64,000 bases of DNA from Gnetum montanum (GCA_015680685.1 MNCI01014738.1:246318-310317), one strand, 5' to 3'. Shown: positions 44,642 through 58,079, numbered from the stretch's first letter. Program-made: numbers and translations. The notes: generated from the letters alone by a model not told the origin.

Positions 44642-45466
44642 GTTTTCTAGTGCTAGAAGGAGGGCCTTTTGGTGCCTTTTCCACATGTCATGGTAGTTCT
44701 CTACGCCTTCTACACCCTGATACACATAAGCATAAATGTGATACCCTTTGTGATTGTTTTCACTTTGTGTAATGTAGATCGGTCACCTCGATGGTTTCTT
44801 AAGAGCTCCACAGAATTGAAGGCCTCCGATCGCCAGCTAGCTAGCTCATTTTATGATAGTCTCATGTGCATACTGTACCCCATCTCGCATGGTATAGGGT
44901 GGTCTATTCAATAGTCCCTTGGGGATTCTGCGAGACATAAAGCCTCTAAATTCTAGTTAGCTTGCCCATCCTATGGTAGTCTTGCGTGCCTACTGTACCC
45001 CATTTCATGTGGTATAGGGCGGTCTCTTGGACGGTCCCTCAGGGATCCTACAAGATGTAAGAGCCTTCTTGATCTCTAGTTAGCCTATCCATCTTACGAT
45101 AGTCTTGCATGCACACTGTACCCCATCTTGCGTGGTACAGAGTGGTCGCTTCAACGGTCGCTTGGGGATCCTACAAGACGCAAAACCTGCTTGGCCACTA
45201 GTTAGCTTTCTAGTCTTATGGTGGTCTCACATGCGCTCTGTACCCTATCATGCATCCATGTAAACATGATACCTTTTTTATGGTTTTTTATGCTTTGTGT
45301 GGTGCAAGTCGATTGCCTCGATAGTTCCTCTGGAACCCGGCAAGACATAAAGCCTTCTTTATTCACTGTTTTCTGGTTCCCTTGCTTGTTTGCACTCTTT
45401 TGGATAACTTTCGTGCTTTCTCGCATAAGTATCACATAACTATTTGCATAACTATTCAACCTAACA
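44642..45466 (+). promoter_or_regulatory. Primer-binding site and repeat-rich leader of element G
   Basis: A primer-site-like string CTAGTGCTAGAAGGAGGGCC lies at 44,647-44,666. Five diverged leader-repeat units follow (cores near 44,780, 44,893, 45,013, 45,135 and 45,300), with a period of about 120 bases and the last spacing longer. Each core is like GGTATAGGGCGGTC-CTTGGACGGTCCCTC with GGGATCCTACAAGA after it. Confidence 0.7.
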
Positions 45467-47760
45467 ATGGCTTTTCCAACAACTACTACTAATACCTTCA
45501 ACGTGGAGGTTCCCTCCAACGTCGAAGTTCCCATCACAGTCCAAGGCACCATTGGTGCCAAACAACCATTGAACACGATGCTGGAGGCATGATGATCTCT
45601 TAGGGTCCAAAATTAAGGACCTAAGGGATTGTTCGAGCAACACAAACATTAGAATTTCCTTTGTGCAAAGGTTCAGGCTAATCTACCCTTAAATTTATAT
45701 GAACTCGAAGAAAAATGTAGCTTCGAGTTTGCTTATTGCAATGGGAAGGAATTCGTTCCTACCCCAGGGGTTTTTCTATCTTTAATGCAAGCATACCAAT
45801 GGCTTCTACACCAACTAATTCAATTGGCCAGGCTTAGGGAGTAATAGGACACAACATTAAACTAGGATGATACTTTCGAAGATGGGCACAAAGAACTCGA
45901 TTCACAATCAGACAAGGGAGGTCCAACCGGCCCCGCTCCTATCCCTCCTACCCAGTCTTTCTCGGCTAGGCCATGGTCTATCACCACTCCCTTTGTAATT
46001 ACACCCATGCTTCTACAACCCATGATTATAGCTACCATGGGTAGCCACATCAATCTTGCGGCGTTCCAACACCCATTCTCGCCTGTTCCACCTGTGTCAT
46101 TTGTAGTTAATCCCTCTTTGTAGGCTATTCAATAGTCTATCCCCGTGGCGCATAATACGCCAATCATGGCTACCCTGCCACATGTGCATACCGTACCTAT
46201 TTCGCAAACATACGCGACTGCTACCTCTATTCCTGCATTCACATCTATTCCACCCACTATAGTGAGCCTCGGCCCGTCCCCATGGTGAGGCCCATTTCCT
46301 TCTCCACCTACTCAACAACTATTGCAAATGTTGCACTACATACATTCTCAAGTACACCAAGCCTTGCATATGGTGCAACCTAACACGGGGCAATGGTCCA
46401 CGCTGCCGGTGACACAAGCAGTCCATCTGGTAGCCCAACCCGTGGTTGCTACCCTAACAACACCACCTACCGGGCGGTGGGCAACACAAGCGGCACCGCT
46501 CATGGGGGTTGTCCCAACGCTACCGCCAATGGATCACACTACCACTCTTGCCATACTACAAGTAGGAGTTGCCCCCATGGCTCCCTAGCCATCTACAACG
46601 TCATTGGATCTAGATCAAGCATTTCAGCTCATCCAAACTCTCACTGAGGAAATAAAATGCTTCAAAGCTGTTGGGTCTCACATGGTACAAGTCATGGACT
46701 TTTACTAGGATGACCTTGTTAACACTACAATCCCCATGTTGACATTACCCTTGGGGATGTCTCTTCCCCACTTCACGAAGTATGATGGGGAGGGAGATCC
46801 CAATGCTCATCTTGTCATCTTCAGGTCTGATTGTTTGCTACTGTAGCAATGGCCACACATGATCATTCACATCTTTGCCATGTCCCTAGCTAGGAAAGCC
46901 CTATATTGGTACCATGCATTACCACGTTCATCCATTTCAACTCTAGAAGAGCTGCTAACCTAGTTCGTGACACACTTCAAGTATAACTTGAAGTAAGAAA
47001 CCATGCTTGATCAGCTAATGAATGTGAAACAAGACCCATTAGAACCAGTCCAAAAATTCATTCAACATTGGAGCGCAACCCTTAACGAAATCCACAAGCC
47101 CATTGCAGATGTCCACTTGCTGGCCATCTTTAAGGGTGCAGTAAACGACTTCATCAAGTCCAAACTGTATTACCTCGCTCCTCGATCTCTTAGTCAGGAT
47201 TTCTCTCAAACTAAGAGCATACAAGATGTTGCCAAAGCGAGCAGAGACCCCACCTACATCGCTTACAAAATCGCCTTTGCAAAGAAGGAAAAAGACAAAG
47301 ACCTAACAACCACAGTGGCCACTATGGTAACTAAGGCTAAGCCCAAACCTAGTAACAATAGTAGCAGGAATGGCAAGAAACTAGCCACACTAGTGGCTAA
47401 CCCTGCGCCCAAGCCGAGCCATGTGCCACAACCTGTTGCACCCACGCCCAAGAGATCTGTGAAACCTAAACCCAACTTTGAGTGCAAAGACCACTCAAAC
47501 TACACCTCACTACCTCTAAAGCCCTTAGATCTCCTAAAGCAACTATTTGTAGCAGGGTACATCCAACACGAGAAAATGTTGGAAGAGGAAAATTCAAGAC
47601 ATCAATGCTACTATGAGCTCCTCAGGAATCCCTAGTTGGCCCTGCCCAATGAGCCTCTAGTTCCTAGAGGTTTCAGGCTAGACAGGTTTTGTGACTACCA
47701 TCAACAGTGTGGTCACAACATGGATTATTATCTATTGTTGCAAGATGACATCCAAAGATT
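45467..47760 (+). pseudogene. Gag of element G
   Basis: Starts MAFPTTTTNTFNVEVPSNVEV and soon hits a TGA or frame change. A proline- and threonine-rich part follows (about 46,000-46,620), then the Retrotrans_gag domain: LPLGMSLPHFTKYDGEGDPNAH (about 46,745), MLDQLMNVKQDPLEPVQKFI in the 210-codon open stretch 47,003-47,635, NDFIKSKLYYLAPRSLSQDF, and a lysine-rich segment. After one stop comes the zinc-knuckle-like FCDYHQQCGHNMDYYLLLQDD (about 47,690). The normal final Cys of CCHC is Tyr. This is the best-preserved gag here and serves as reference for the slices. Confidence 0.85.
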
Positions 47761-47935
47761 ACTGATAATAGACCACAATTCAGTAGTGTCAATCCTAATG
47801 GCCATCATTACTGATAACGAACCACAATTCAGTAGTGTCGAAACAAAAACCTTCTGCGACAACTTAGGCATTAAACATTCGTTCTCTTCCCCATATTACC
47901 CTAGAGTAATGGGTAGGCTGAAGCTATGAACAAGA
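47761..47935 (+). pseudogene. Integrase core piece fused to gag of element G
   Basis: Gag runs, with no stop, into IITDNEPQFSSVETKTFCDN and FSSPYYP, which is the middle of an integrase core. Protease, RT and RNase H are missing, so several kilobases were deleted. A short direct duplication sits at the joint (ACCACAATTCAGTAGTGTC at about 47,771 and 47,820). Confidence 0.85.
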
Positions 47936-47995
47936 TTGTCATCTTAGTGCTAAATAAGATGCTTACGTAGAGTAAGAGAAAATGACATGAACACG

Positions 47996-48819
47996 CATCA
48001 AAGAAACTAAAAATTGGTTCCTAGCTAGGGACATGGCAAAAATATGAATGATCGTGTGCAGCCATTGCTACAGTAGCAAACAATTAGACCTGAAGGTGAC
48101 AAGATGAGCATTGGGATCTCCCTCCCCATCGTACTTCGTGAAGTGGGGAAGAGACATCCCCAGGGGTAATGTCAACATGGGGATTGTAGTGTTAACAAGG
48201 TCATCCTAGTAAAAGTCCATGACTTGTACCATGTCAGACCCAACAACTTTGAGGCATTTTATTTCCTCAGTGAGAGTTTGGATGAGCTGAAATGCTTGAT
48301 CTAGACCCAATGACATTGTAGATGGCTAGGGAGCCACGGGGGCAACTCCTACTTGTAGTATGGCAAGAGTGGCAGTGTGATCCATCGGCGGTAGCGTTGG
48401 GACAACCCCCATGAGCGGTGCTGCTTGTGTTGCCCACCACCCAGTAGGTGGTGTTGTTAGGGTAGCAACCGCGGGTTAGGCTACCAGATGGACTACTTGT
48501 GTCACCAGCAGCATGGACCATTGCCCTGTGTTAGGTTGCACCATATGCAAGGCTTGGTGTACTTGAGAATGTACGTAGTGCAACATTTGCGACAGTTGTT
48601 GAGTAGGTGGAGAAGTAAATGGGGCCCACCATGGGGACGGGCCGGGGCTCACCATAGTGGGTGGAATAGATGTGAATGCAGGAATAGAGGTAGCAGTTGT
48701 GTATGTTTGCGAAGTAGGTATGGTATGCACATGTGGCAAAAATATAAAAATTGGTCCCTAGCTAGGAAAAAATATGAACCTTTTCCTAAGAACACACATC
48801 AAAGAAACTAAAAATTGGT
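47996..48819 (-). repeat. Inverted gag segment flanked by direct repeats
   Basis: About 48,030-48,740 is an inverted copy of gag 46,180-46,900 of element G or a close relative. The minus frame 48,521-48,267 is nearly residue-identical to the plus frame 46,393-46,647. The block is bracketed by a 23-base direct repeat beginning CATCAAAGAAACTAAAAATT (47,996-48,018 and 48,797-48,819). Confidence 0.8.
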
Positions 48820-50265
48820 ACTAGTTTTAGGCCCATAATGTATCAATAGATGTAGTATAATGTTGGAGCTATTTAATGATAAAAATCAAATGTGCTCTTA
48901 AGTATCCAACTTTAGAAAGAAAATTCAAGGATGAGGACAAGGTAACCATGTCTCTCTTGATGTAGCCTTGGAAAGCCACTATGCTCTTCTTCATAGATTC
49001 CTGGGCCTTGGCTTTTCTAAAAAGAAGCAACTATGCCATATCATAGATGGACTCTACAATAAGACAAGAGAGACTCTTGGGATCTATGCCCAAGAAAGAT
49101 TATCTAAAATTAGAGTCCATCAGCTTTAAAGGATTATTAATCAAGTGGAAAAAGAAGAAGAAGAACTAAAAAATAAAGAACATGTAAAGAAGTATAATAG
49201 AAATCTCTTAATTTACAAAAAGAATATACATATCTATGAACGTGATGAAGAAGCACTATTAGATGAGGTAGTGCAAAGGAAAACTTCACCTATTCAAAAA
49301 CCAATTATATAAATTTTGGCAAATGATGATAAAATACGGAACTCAATAGAAAAAAAATTTAAATAATACTAAATCCCATAGATGAAAATTTAGAACAAGG
49401 AAGAGCCAAAGACAAAAATGAAAGAAAGAAGCAAGAGTCAAGAAAGAACTACTATTAGCACAAAGGAAAAGCAGCTTTCATAGCGAAGGTTGAAGACCTT
49501 GAATTTAATGATAATGTCACACTTAAAGAAATCTAGGGTTTATGCCTTAATTCCAAACTTTATCAATATGTAAGACCCATGGAGGTTGTCTTATCCTCAA
49601 AGAAACTACTGGAAAACTTATCTTCAATAATAGTATTATTCAAGTTGGGCTTCACCTCAACATCAAGAGTATTACTAATAGTGTCAAAATCCATAGTCAT
49701 GGGAGATACTGCAACAAATGCAATAATATCCCTGTAGGTAACTTGATCCTTACAAATATTACATTTAATAATCTATATCTCTTAGTAGCTCTACCACTCA
49801 TATTTCTATTTACCATTATTATCCCATAGAGTAATACAAACCTACAATTCCATGTGCTAAATCTTCTTCCACTTATATTTTTCATCCTCTAGAACACTCT
49901 TAATCTCACACCCCAAACTCATTGTTATCTTCTTTACCAATGCAAGGAGAAATTCCTTCACAAACTTAACAATGAAATTCCACATTAGTTGTAATTTTGC
50001 AAATGGATGACAACTTAATTAGTCCCAAGCACAAGGCTTCAAAATGATCATTTTGTAGGCTAGGCAATCAACCCAAATCTTCATAGGCATCTATGGTTGT
50101 GGATTCGACACCAAAAACCTCCCAAATAAAATTTGAGTCACCTCCAAATCAAACTACTTCCAACATATACATTGTCATGCTCACTCATGAAACTACAAAC
50201 TTCATAGGAAGTCCCTTGATTGATTTACAAATCATATGAAATGCTTCATGCAAAAATTTACCAGA
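48820..50265. other. AT-rich stretch, origin unclear
   Basis: Base composition shifts to AT-rich and the palindromes and dyads of the B family stop. A plus-strand reading near 48,960-49,300 (charged, with KKEEEELKN-like runs) may be worn gag, but no motif is firm. A minus frame at 49,885-49,697 has no recognised domain. Confidence 0.35.
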
Positions 50266-50269
50266 TTTA

Positions 50270-53000
50270 TGTTCTAGAGTTAATTTGATTTCTTATGAAA
50301 CATATAAGACATTGAACCTACCATCATTAAGGAAATGCAACATCATGTTGGAGTTTGCATACTAGTCCATCACTATTCCCTTTGGACTAGTAGAAGATAT
50401 TATGATCACCATTAGTTGTTGGTAATACCCTATTGATTTCTTGGTGACCCATATGAATAATTATAAGAGGGACTTTTCCATCATCATGGAAAGAGCTTGG
50501 TTAAGCACAATTACTACCAAGCTAGGAATCAGAGACCTATCCTTGAAAATTTTTAAGAAAAATTGGCATGAAATGATAAAGAAGAAGAAAATTCCATGCA
50601 TCTCATTCAAATAAGTAAGGTGCAACTACATGTAAAAAATATTAGCTATCAAAAGAAGGATTATTATAGCATGTAGATCATGTTTTGAACTATTCAATGT
50701 ACAAAGGTTTCTATATAAAACTACTACAAAGCAAGATGGCACCTAATCATTAACTTTGGAAGAGTTTTGTAGTTCCATAATATACATGAAACCAAAAAAA
50801 GACCCTTGTAAGTACCAAAAAGAAACAAACTCTACCATGTAAACAACTGAGCAAGTAAACATGCATTGGGGATATTTGAAGATTCTAAAAATTCCTAAAC
50901 TAAAACCCTTAGAGTTGAAAACATTACAAGAATCTTTTAAATACGTGTTTCTGAACAATGGAAAATTAGTAATTATGAATGCTAGGATCATCAAAGACCA
51001 AAAATAAAAGCTATTAGAAGTTATAAATATATGGTCAATAGTATTTGCCTACTTATATGATGAAATCACAAGTATTGACTCATGCATATGAGGATCAAGA
51101 ACTTAGGAGGGTTGAATAAGTTCCCCAACTTGAAATCAAACTTGTCACACAAAACACATCAAAATTTACATGGTTCCCCAACATGGGTGGTCCACACTCG
51201 AAGGGTAGATTCCTTGCACACCTCTAGACTTTTTTTCTTCCAAAATGTGATTTAGAGGACACCACAACCTTTATAAGATTTGAGCTCCACTATGGTGAGT
51301 TTCTTGACTGCAAAATTTCTTCACCACAAAAGATTCCAACAAGCTCAAAATGTGGTTTAGAGTATCCCACAGCCTTTACAAAATTGAGCTATGCTCTACA
51401 AGCCTCTAATTAGTCTAGACCATTTAACTTTTCCTTAGAAATAATTATTACATAATTAGATGAGCAGAAACATTCATACTACATCCTTTATGCAATTAGA
51501 AGTATTGCATGTACACAACTAAAATACACTACAATAAAGAGGGAACTAAAGATCATGGTGTGCACCTTAGAAATATTTAGGCACTATGTGCTTGGATATC
51601 TAGTTTTGTACACACATATTTTAGTGTAATACACTTTCTAATGAACAAACCAATAATTAGTCCCTGTATCATACAATGGCCCATGATTTTATAGAAGTTT
51701 AATCTTACAATGATTAACAAGAAAGAAACTGAAAAATTAATTGGAGATCATTTATCTAAATTATAATATAATAACAAGGCTAATGAAAAGCCTCTTTTTG
51801 ATCAAGTTATTGATGAAATACTTTTTACAAAAAACAAAAAAAAAACAAAGCAATGACAATACCATTCCCAGGAAAACCATGGTATCTAAACTTCCTCTCA
51901 TATATACTTACATAGGAGATTCCAACTAAATGGGACAAGAAGAAACACCAATACTTATTTACCAAGTCAAGCATTACATAGGTATAGTAGGCAACCTCTT
52001 TAAAAGTTTTACAAATAACTTGGCGTGATGGTCATGTTTGATGAAGATTAATTTAAAATTCTCCAAGATACTCACAAAGGATTTTGTGGAGTCCACTACA
52101 CAAGAAGAAGAATGACCATCAAAATTTTCATGACAAGGTATTTTTGGTTTTTAATCTTTAGGAATATACATTGCTGCATCAAATCCTATGAGTAATGCCA
52201 AAGAGATGAAGGAATGACTACTAGGTTATAGGATTCTTAACAATGGATCCAACAATTAGAACCTTATGATCTTTGGGAAATTGATTTTATGGATTTCATC
52301 ACATCCACATCAAATGGTAAATCCTACAACATCATTGTAGTAAACTATTTCACAAAGTGAGTAAAGGCTATAGTAGTAATAGATTTTACATCCACAATCA
52401 CAATCATGTTTTTTCAACAAAGTATGGTAAAAAGGTTTGATGTCCCTAGGACACTTATTTCTAATAAAGGAACTCATTTCATAGGTGCTACTTTGAAGAA
52501 ACTGATTAGATGCCTTGGTAGAACATACTTTAATATTTTGTCATTCCTAAAAAATGATTTAGCAAAGTTAATGAATAAAAAAATAACATGAATCCTTACT
52601 ATAACCATTAGCAAATATAGACAAGATTGAATCACAAAATGATGCCTTTTGAGCCTACCATTCCACCTAAAAAATCTTTATAGGATACTCATTTTATGTG
52701 TTGTTGTTTGAAAAGCTACCAAAACTTCCCATCCAAGCAAAGTTACATACACTCAACAAAACCTATGAGTTTAATCTCAACATCAATCTAGCACAAAAAA
52801 ATACCTCATGAAGCTTAATGCACTAGATGAGAATAGATGAGCATCCCTTATGATGACCAAAGTGCACAAGGCATATATCAAATAATGTCATGATACTAAG
52901 ATATAAAAAGTGTATTTTTAACTAAGAGATAAGGTCATTTACTTGAACTTTACATATGTACATCAATGAACAAAATTTCAAACATTATGAAGTGGAACCT
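50270..53000 (+). pseudogene. Old Ty3/gypsy pol remnant of a second type
   Basis: A heavily decayed pol read on plus in many frames. Protease-like: NLISYETYKTLNL, then PFGLVEDIMITI, YPIDFLVTHM (about 50,285-50,520). RT N-terminus: LKPLELKTLQESFKYVFLNN, KLVIMNARIIKDQ (about 50,900-51,010). Then RT proper is missing. RNase H end: HYVLGYLVLYTHI, then EKLIGDHLSKL (about 51,570-51,765). Integrase zinc region: HKGFCGVHYTRRR, CQRDEG (about 52,070-52,215), and core: YDLWEIDFMDFITS, FDVPRTLISNKGTHF (52,265-52,490), then worn C-terminal LPKLPIQAKLHTLN (about 52,720). The protease and linker style resembles Athila-type elements; that label is tentative. Confidence 0.75.
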
Positions 53001-53700
53001 ACAGTATTCACTTCATTTTTCATTCAAGAACCATGAAAACTACAACACTGATTACTTAGACAAGCTAATTTTTATTAACACACAACAAGTTAAATCATTT
53101 AAGGATTATCTAGTAGCCAAAAATGATAATTATATCTTAACCAATGGTTAATCCCACTCAAATTATCATGCAACTTAGTTGTGGTGTAGATACCCAGCTG
53201 ATCAAATATCCTATGAGAACCTATATTTCACCCTTTTTACAGTTTCTTTTTATTTTCTTAGTTCTTTATATGTTTTCTATTTTTTTTAATTTTTTATTTT
53301 TTTTGAGTCATTTTATATTTCAAACCTCTTTATTTTGATCTTCCAGTTACATTAATAAGAATTATTATTTATGTATAGGCCAAGTTTATTATTTGTATAG
53401 TGTCCTATGCTATCAAGATGATTAGATAAGTAGCTGTGTAAAGTAGTGAAACCATGTCACCCATCCCTCTAGTTTCTATCAATACGAGATCTTCACCTTG
53501 AAAGTAGTATCATTCTTCTCACATTGAAACTAAAATTAACTCATGACCTTTATGGCTTAAGTGGGAAATACTAGAAGGGAATTGAAAAGGATGTGATATT
53601 AAGAGGACTTGGTAATTCTCTATACTTCCTCTATGCTTCCTACTACTTTATGTATTGATGTTGTTACTCATGTTTAATTTTGATGGAAGCATGTTCTTAA
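53001..53700. other. AT-rich stretch with no recognised gene
   Basis: A pyrimidine-rich run at about 53,225-53,340 is the only clear compositional feature. It may be the 3' side of the older element, but no LTR border was seen. Confidence 0.4.
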
Positions 53701-53719
53701 ATAAGTGTTGTCTTACCAT

Positions 53720-54005
53720 GTCACTAGAAAAGACAAGTTACCCATGTCTAAAGATATTCCTCTAGTAAGAAAAGCATAGTCATTAATTAATTAATTCACA
53801 AAAGAAACATGATTCTTAGGATACTACTAGAAAGACATGTTACCCATACTTGAAGATAGGATACTTCCAAGAGTCTAAAAGGCCTCTTGGACTAGTCTCA
53901 TTATGTGACTAGAAAGATGTTACCTATGTCTAAAGGTACTCCTTTGGATTAGCAATAACTATGGGGCTAGAAAGACATCTTATCCATGCTTGAAGGCACC
54001 CATCT
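53720..54005. repeat. Four diverged tandem units
   Basis: Similar strings recur at about 53,722, 53,825, 53,908 and 53,963: CTAGAAAGACATGTTACCCAT followed by CTTGAAG or TCTAAAG and a C- or T-rich piece. Spacing is about 55-105 bases. Origin unknown. Confidence 0.6.
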
Positions 54006-56209
54006 AACCAATGTCCAAGGTTTCTTAAATTTCAATATTTAAGTAATTAATTAATCAAAAAATAGTTCCTTATTTACTTTTGTTGAGTAGTAACATTTTC
54101 ATATGGTTATGATGGTGCTATGATTATAAGTTTGGGACAAGGCAATCTAATGTCACTAGTAAAGGTATGGACTTGGTTTAAAACCTAGATGAATAGGTAT
54201 GATGATTATTTTAATCATATTTAACATAAGAATATAATGCAAACATGGTAAATCATCTCACATTCCTATCTCTACAATCCTTTATTTCTACATTATTTAC
54301 CTCACTATTACATTGAATTGTTTACCTAATAATTTTGTTTTGTATAATGCACAATTTCAAAGATAATAGTTTCATGCATATGACCAATAGACTTGATCAA
54401 TGTTCAATTTCTAGTATGTCTATGAACATCTTATGGGATGGTTATACAAGGACATCAAAGATTAAAACTTGCATTGGGGAAGATCTACTTGAATAATGTT
54501 TGAACGTCCATTCTCTACACCACCTTCACATACCCAAAACATTAACCTATAACTCTGAGTTCAAATGCATTATCATTTTTTATTCATCTTCTCAAGAGCC
54601 TCTCATGTTATTACCTTGTATATATTGTATAAACTTCATCAACCTCATGAGAATTCACTTGATCATCACAATAGTAGCCTCTTATCCAAATTCCTTTTAT
54701 GACTCCCATTTGACTTAAATATCTCTCCAAAATTTGCAAAAATAGGATCAAAAAATAAAAGAAAAATTGTTAACTTTAGTCACATTGATGCTACAACATC
54801 AATAGAGCATCCTTCATGAATGCATCAACATTAATGTGGTATAGAATTCCTATATATACATGTGAGTTGTTGTCAATTTTTTACAATTTGCGCTTAAATG
54901 AGAAGGAAGTTTTTACTATTTTAAGAGCCCAAAGCATTCTAATCATGATATCTAATAAACCATAATCTTTATTTCATCCTTTTTAACATCTATATGCTTA
55001 TAAATTTATTGTCTTTTTTGTTGGAAAAAGAAATCAATGATTTCCAATACTTATAAAATCCCAAGTTTTAAAACACTTAAGGTAGCAACACTAAAAACGA
55101 TTAAAATATTAATATATTAATAACTATTTTAAGATTTTGAAATGATAGAATCTAGTTACCTATAAGCAATAATGCTATATTTTTACTAGATAAATCAACT
55201 CATGAATAATCACATATGTCAATGCATACATATAAAGATATTTAGGGCTAATAAATGATCATCCATGTGATCATAGATGGCTCTAAACCAAGGACCACAA
55301 GTAGAAGGACCTTTACAACAAAGGAAAAGGCATCTAAGGGATGGACAAAAATTAACAACAATAGCAACATATAAAACCATAGAAGTAAGAACATATAGCT
55401 AAGGCCACACATGCAACTAGGCCCCTCTATGAGGAGCTAGAAGTGAAGTCTATTTATCAAATTCCCACTAAAGAAACCAAGAAGTCTAGGAAAGATTAAG
55501 TACCTAGACCAAGGCCAAATCTTGAGGTCACTTTCATTAAGACCTACTTGGAGAAGATCCAAATTATGAAAATCTAGAGTTTAGTTCTTCAAGAATCAAA
55601 CTTTGATCCATTCATAGAGTTCACACCTCAAGAAATTAGAGACTAGTTATAGAATTCTCTACTTTAGCCCATAATTCCAAACAATGGGGAATGCTACCTA
55701 GTGAAATGTATCTTTTCTAAAATAACTACCATTTAGATGTTATAGTAAAAATTAAGGACATTACAATTTCCTCCTTAATGAAGATTAAGATAAAGGAATT
55801 GAGATTACCCAGTTTAGGATTAAAGATTAAGAAGATGTCCACTTAATCAAATATCTAAAAAAAAAAGATGTAGATCCAACTATATTACAATGTTGATCAT
55901 AAAATGTATGACACTCTCACCAAGGTAAAAAGGATATATTTTAATATAGTTGCATAACATCTCAACCCAATAATATAGTCCAACAAGGTGAGATCCTTCT
56001 CTACTATGGCATGTGCAACTCTTAGTAAGAGGTTTCATGTTAACCTACATAAATTAATATTTCCCAAGATTAAGACGCAATTTAAAGGTAATGATAAAGG
56101 TAAAAACATATTCTCCTTTCCATGATTAATTAGAAAACTTTGCAAAAGTGGTGAAAACATTCATTTGTTAAATGACATCCTCTAAAGGATCACAGTAGCA
56201 ACATGGTAG
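54006..56209. other. AT-rich stretch with no recognised gene
   Basis: No long open frame or TE domain could be supported on either strand. Weak readings near 55,430-55,600 are charged and gag-like in composition only. Confidence 0.4.
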
Positions 56210-57683
56210 TGAAACATCATAAAAAATTCCATATTATAGCAAATATTCATCACGTAGCTTTCACCTAATGAAACCTAAGGCAAACATTTGTTGTAAATAT
56301 GAAAATTCTAGCCCACAACGGGAAATTTCACTTACTTTATACTTTTGGAACTAAAAAATGCCTCATAAGTGGTCCAAGCCTTATTCCCCTAGTAAAAATA
56401 GTCACATAGTGTCTATATTTGGACTTGGGGAGGTTAAAAATGCCTTTTGGAATGTAAAAAAAGGTAAGTTGATGGGTTTTATGGGGGGTATACACTTTTC
56501 TATTCTAGAAACACATACAGGTAGTAAATCTCACCTACCCCTAGTGTGGAAGGATGGGGGTTTTAGAAACTTTCCCCCTTTAGTGTGGAGACCACATGCA
56601 TAGCTTGGAAACCTTCCCCCCTTAGCGTGAAAGTTTCCCCATGATATGGAGTCTTCAGCCCCAACATTAAAAATTGCATCCCCCAGCATGGAAGCCACAA
56701 AATCTAGATTTCAACACTTCATGCACTTCAACATTGACCAACCACTTCAGCAAGCATGGTGGAGAGCTCAACGTGGAATTTTTATCCTAGTCGCTATTTA
56801 TAGTAAATGGAATGGGCATGGGAGGAAGCACTTACTATGTATAGTAACCCCCCAAATTTAGGCACCCATCTCACCTAAATTTAATAGCCATTTTATAGCA
56901 CCATGCATGGACCAAAACCTATGAAAACCAACCTCCAACACCATTAACAAGTTCAACAAATTTTGCCATAGAATTACTTTGATAGTTTCACAATTTTTTA
57001 GATAGTTAAGAAATTTTCCAAGTACTAATTCCACACTTGGAGCATTCTCAAGCACTCAAGAGCTCTTACAAGTTCCCATACTTGCATTCTCTTGATCCCT
57101 AGCATGGAATCATTATAACCTTAAGACTTATGAACTTTTGGAATCAGAGCTGCATTTCTAGGACTCCTAATCCCCAACATGGATCAATCTGGCAATCAAA
57201 TTTCTCACTTTTCTTACTCCCCCCAAACAATGATCCAACTTGCAAATCTAAGGTTGCAATGGAGGAGGTTCAATAGCATTAGGAGTGTTTTAGCATCCAA
57301 ATCTTGGAGCAAATCACATTGGCTTTAATGGGCTTTATATTCCTACATAAGTGAACCCTCTTTCTACTCATCTAGGTATCATTTGTACACATTTCTCTAA
57401 CTTACACTTTATTCTTTCTCAATAAAGTTTCAAGTTTTATGTTTTATGTACAAAATATATTTGTTTATTATCTATGCATTATTTCAAATCTACTATCAAT
57501 TTTACATTCTGTTTCATTTTATTACCACGCTTTGCATTCTGTAAGTCCCTACTTGATCTACCAAAATAGCCAAGGTGCTCCAAATCCCATTTTTTTCATA
57601 GAGACCCTGGGAATTTGTGGATTAAGCAATGGCTGCACTGAGGATCCTCAATCTTATCAGAAACCAAGGTTTTTAGTCGCAAT
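56210..57683 (+). repeat. LTR H, an old relative of the B-family LTR
   Basis: The start TGAAACATCATAAAAAATTC matches the family start TGAAACAYYCCAAAAAATTC, and the end TTTTTAGTCGCAATA matches TTTTCGGTCGCTACA. The CCCTACTTGATCTACCAAAA block before the end also matches LTR G. A local series of GTGTGGA / GCATGGAAGC strings (56,540-56,700) replaces the palindromes of the younger LTRs. A diverged primer-site string ending AAAAGAAGGGCC follows at about 57,692-57,710. Confidence 0.65.
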
Positions 57684-58079
57684 AGTTTTTCTTAGCACCA
57701 AAAGAAGGGCCTTCACCTAAATTCTATGATCAGATATATTTTTTTCATTGTCATTTGCAAGCTTTTCCTTGATTTTTGTAGCCAAAACCTTTAAATCTAT
57801 CTCACAATCAATGATAGAGTTCATCCCCTTCTACTCCCAAGACCCAACATGGGAGTTTTAGATGTTTGGGCTTTGAAATTTTTACATAAGTTTTTGTGAA
57901 TTTCTAAAGCCAGCATTGATTTTTTGGTGCATTTTCTTATCCCCCTTGGCTACAAAAATCCCATTCTACTGAAAACCTCAACATGGAAGTTACAAGTGGT
58001 TTGGATCCTAAAATTTCACAACACGTACTATGAATTTTTCAACAAATTTCTTCAATTTCTAAAGTAGGTGGTTCAACCC

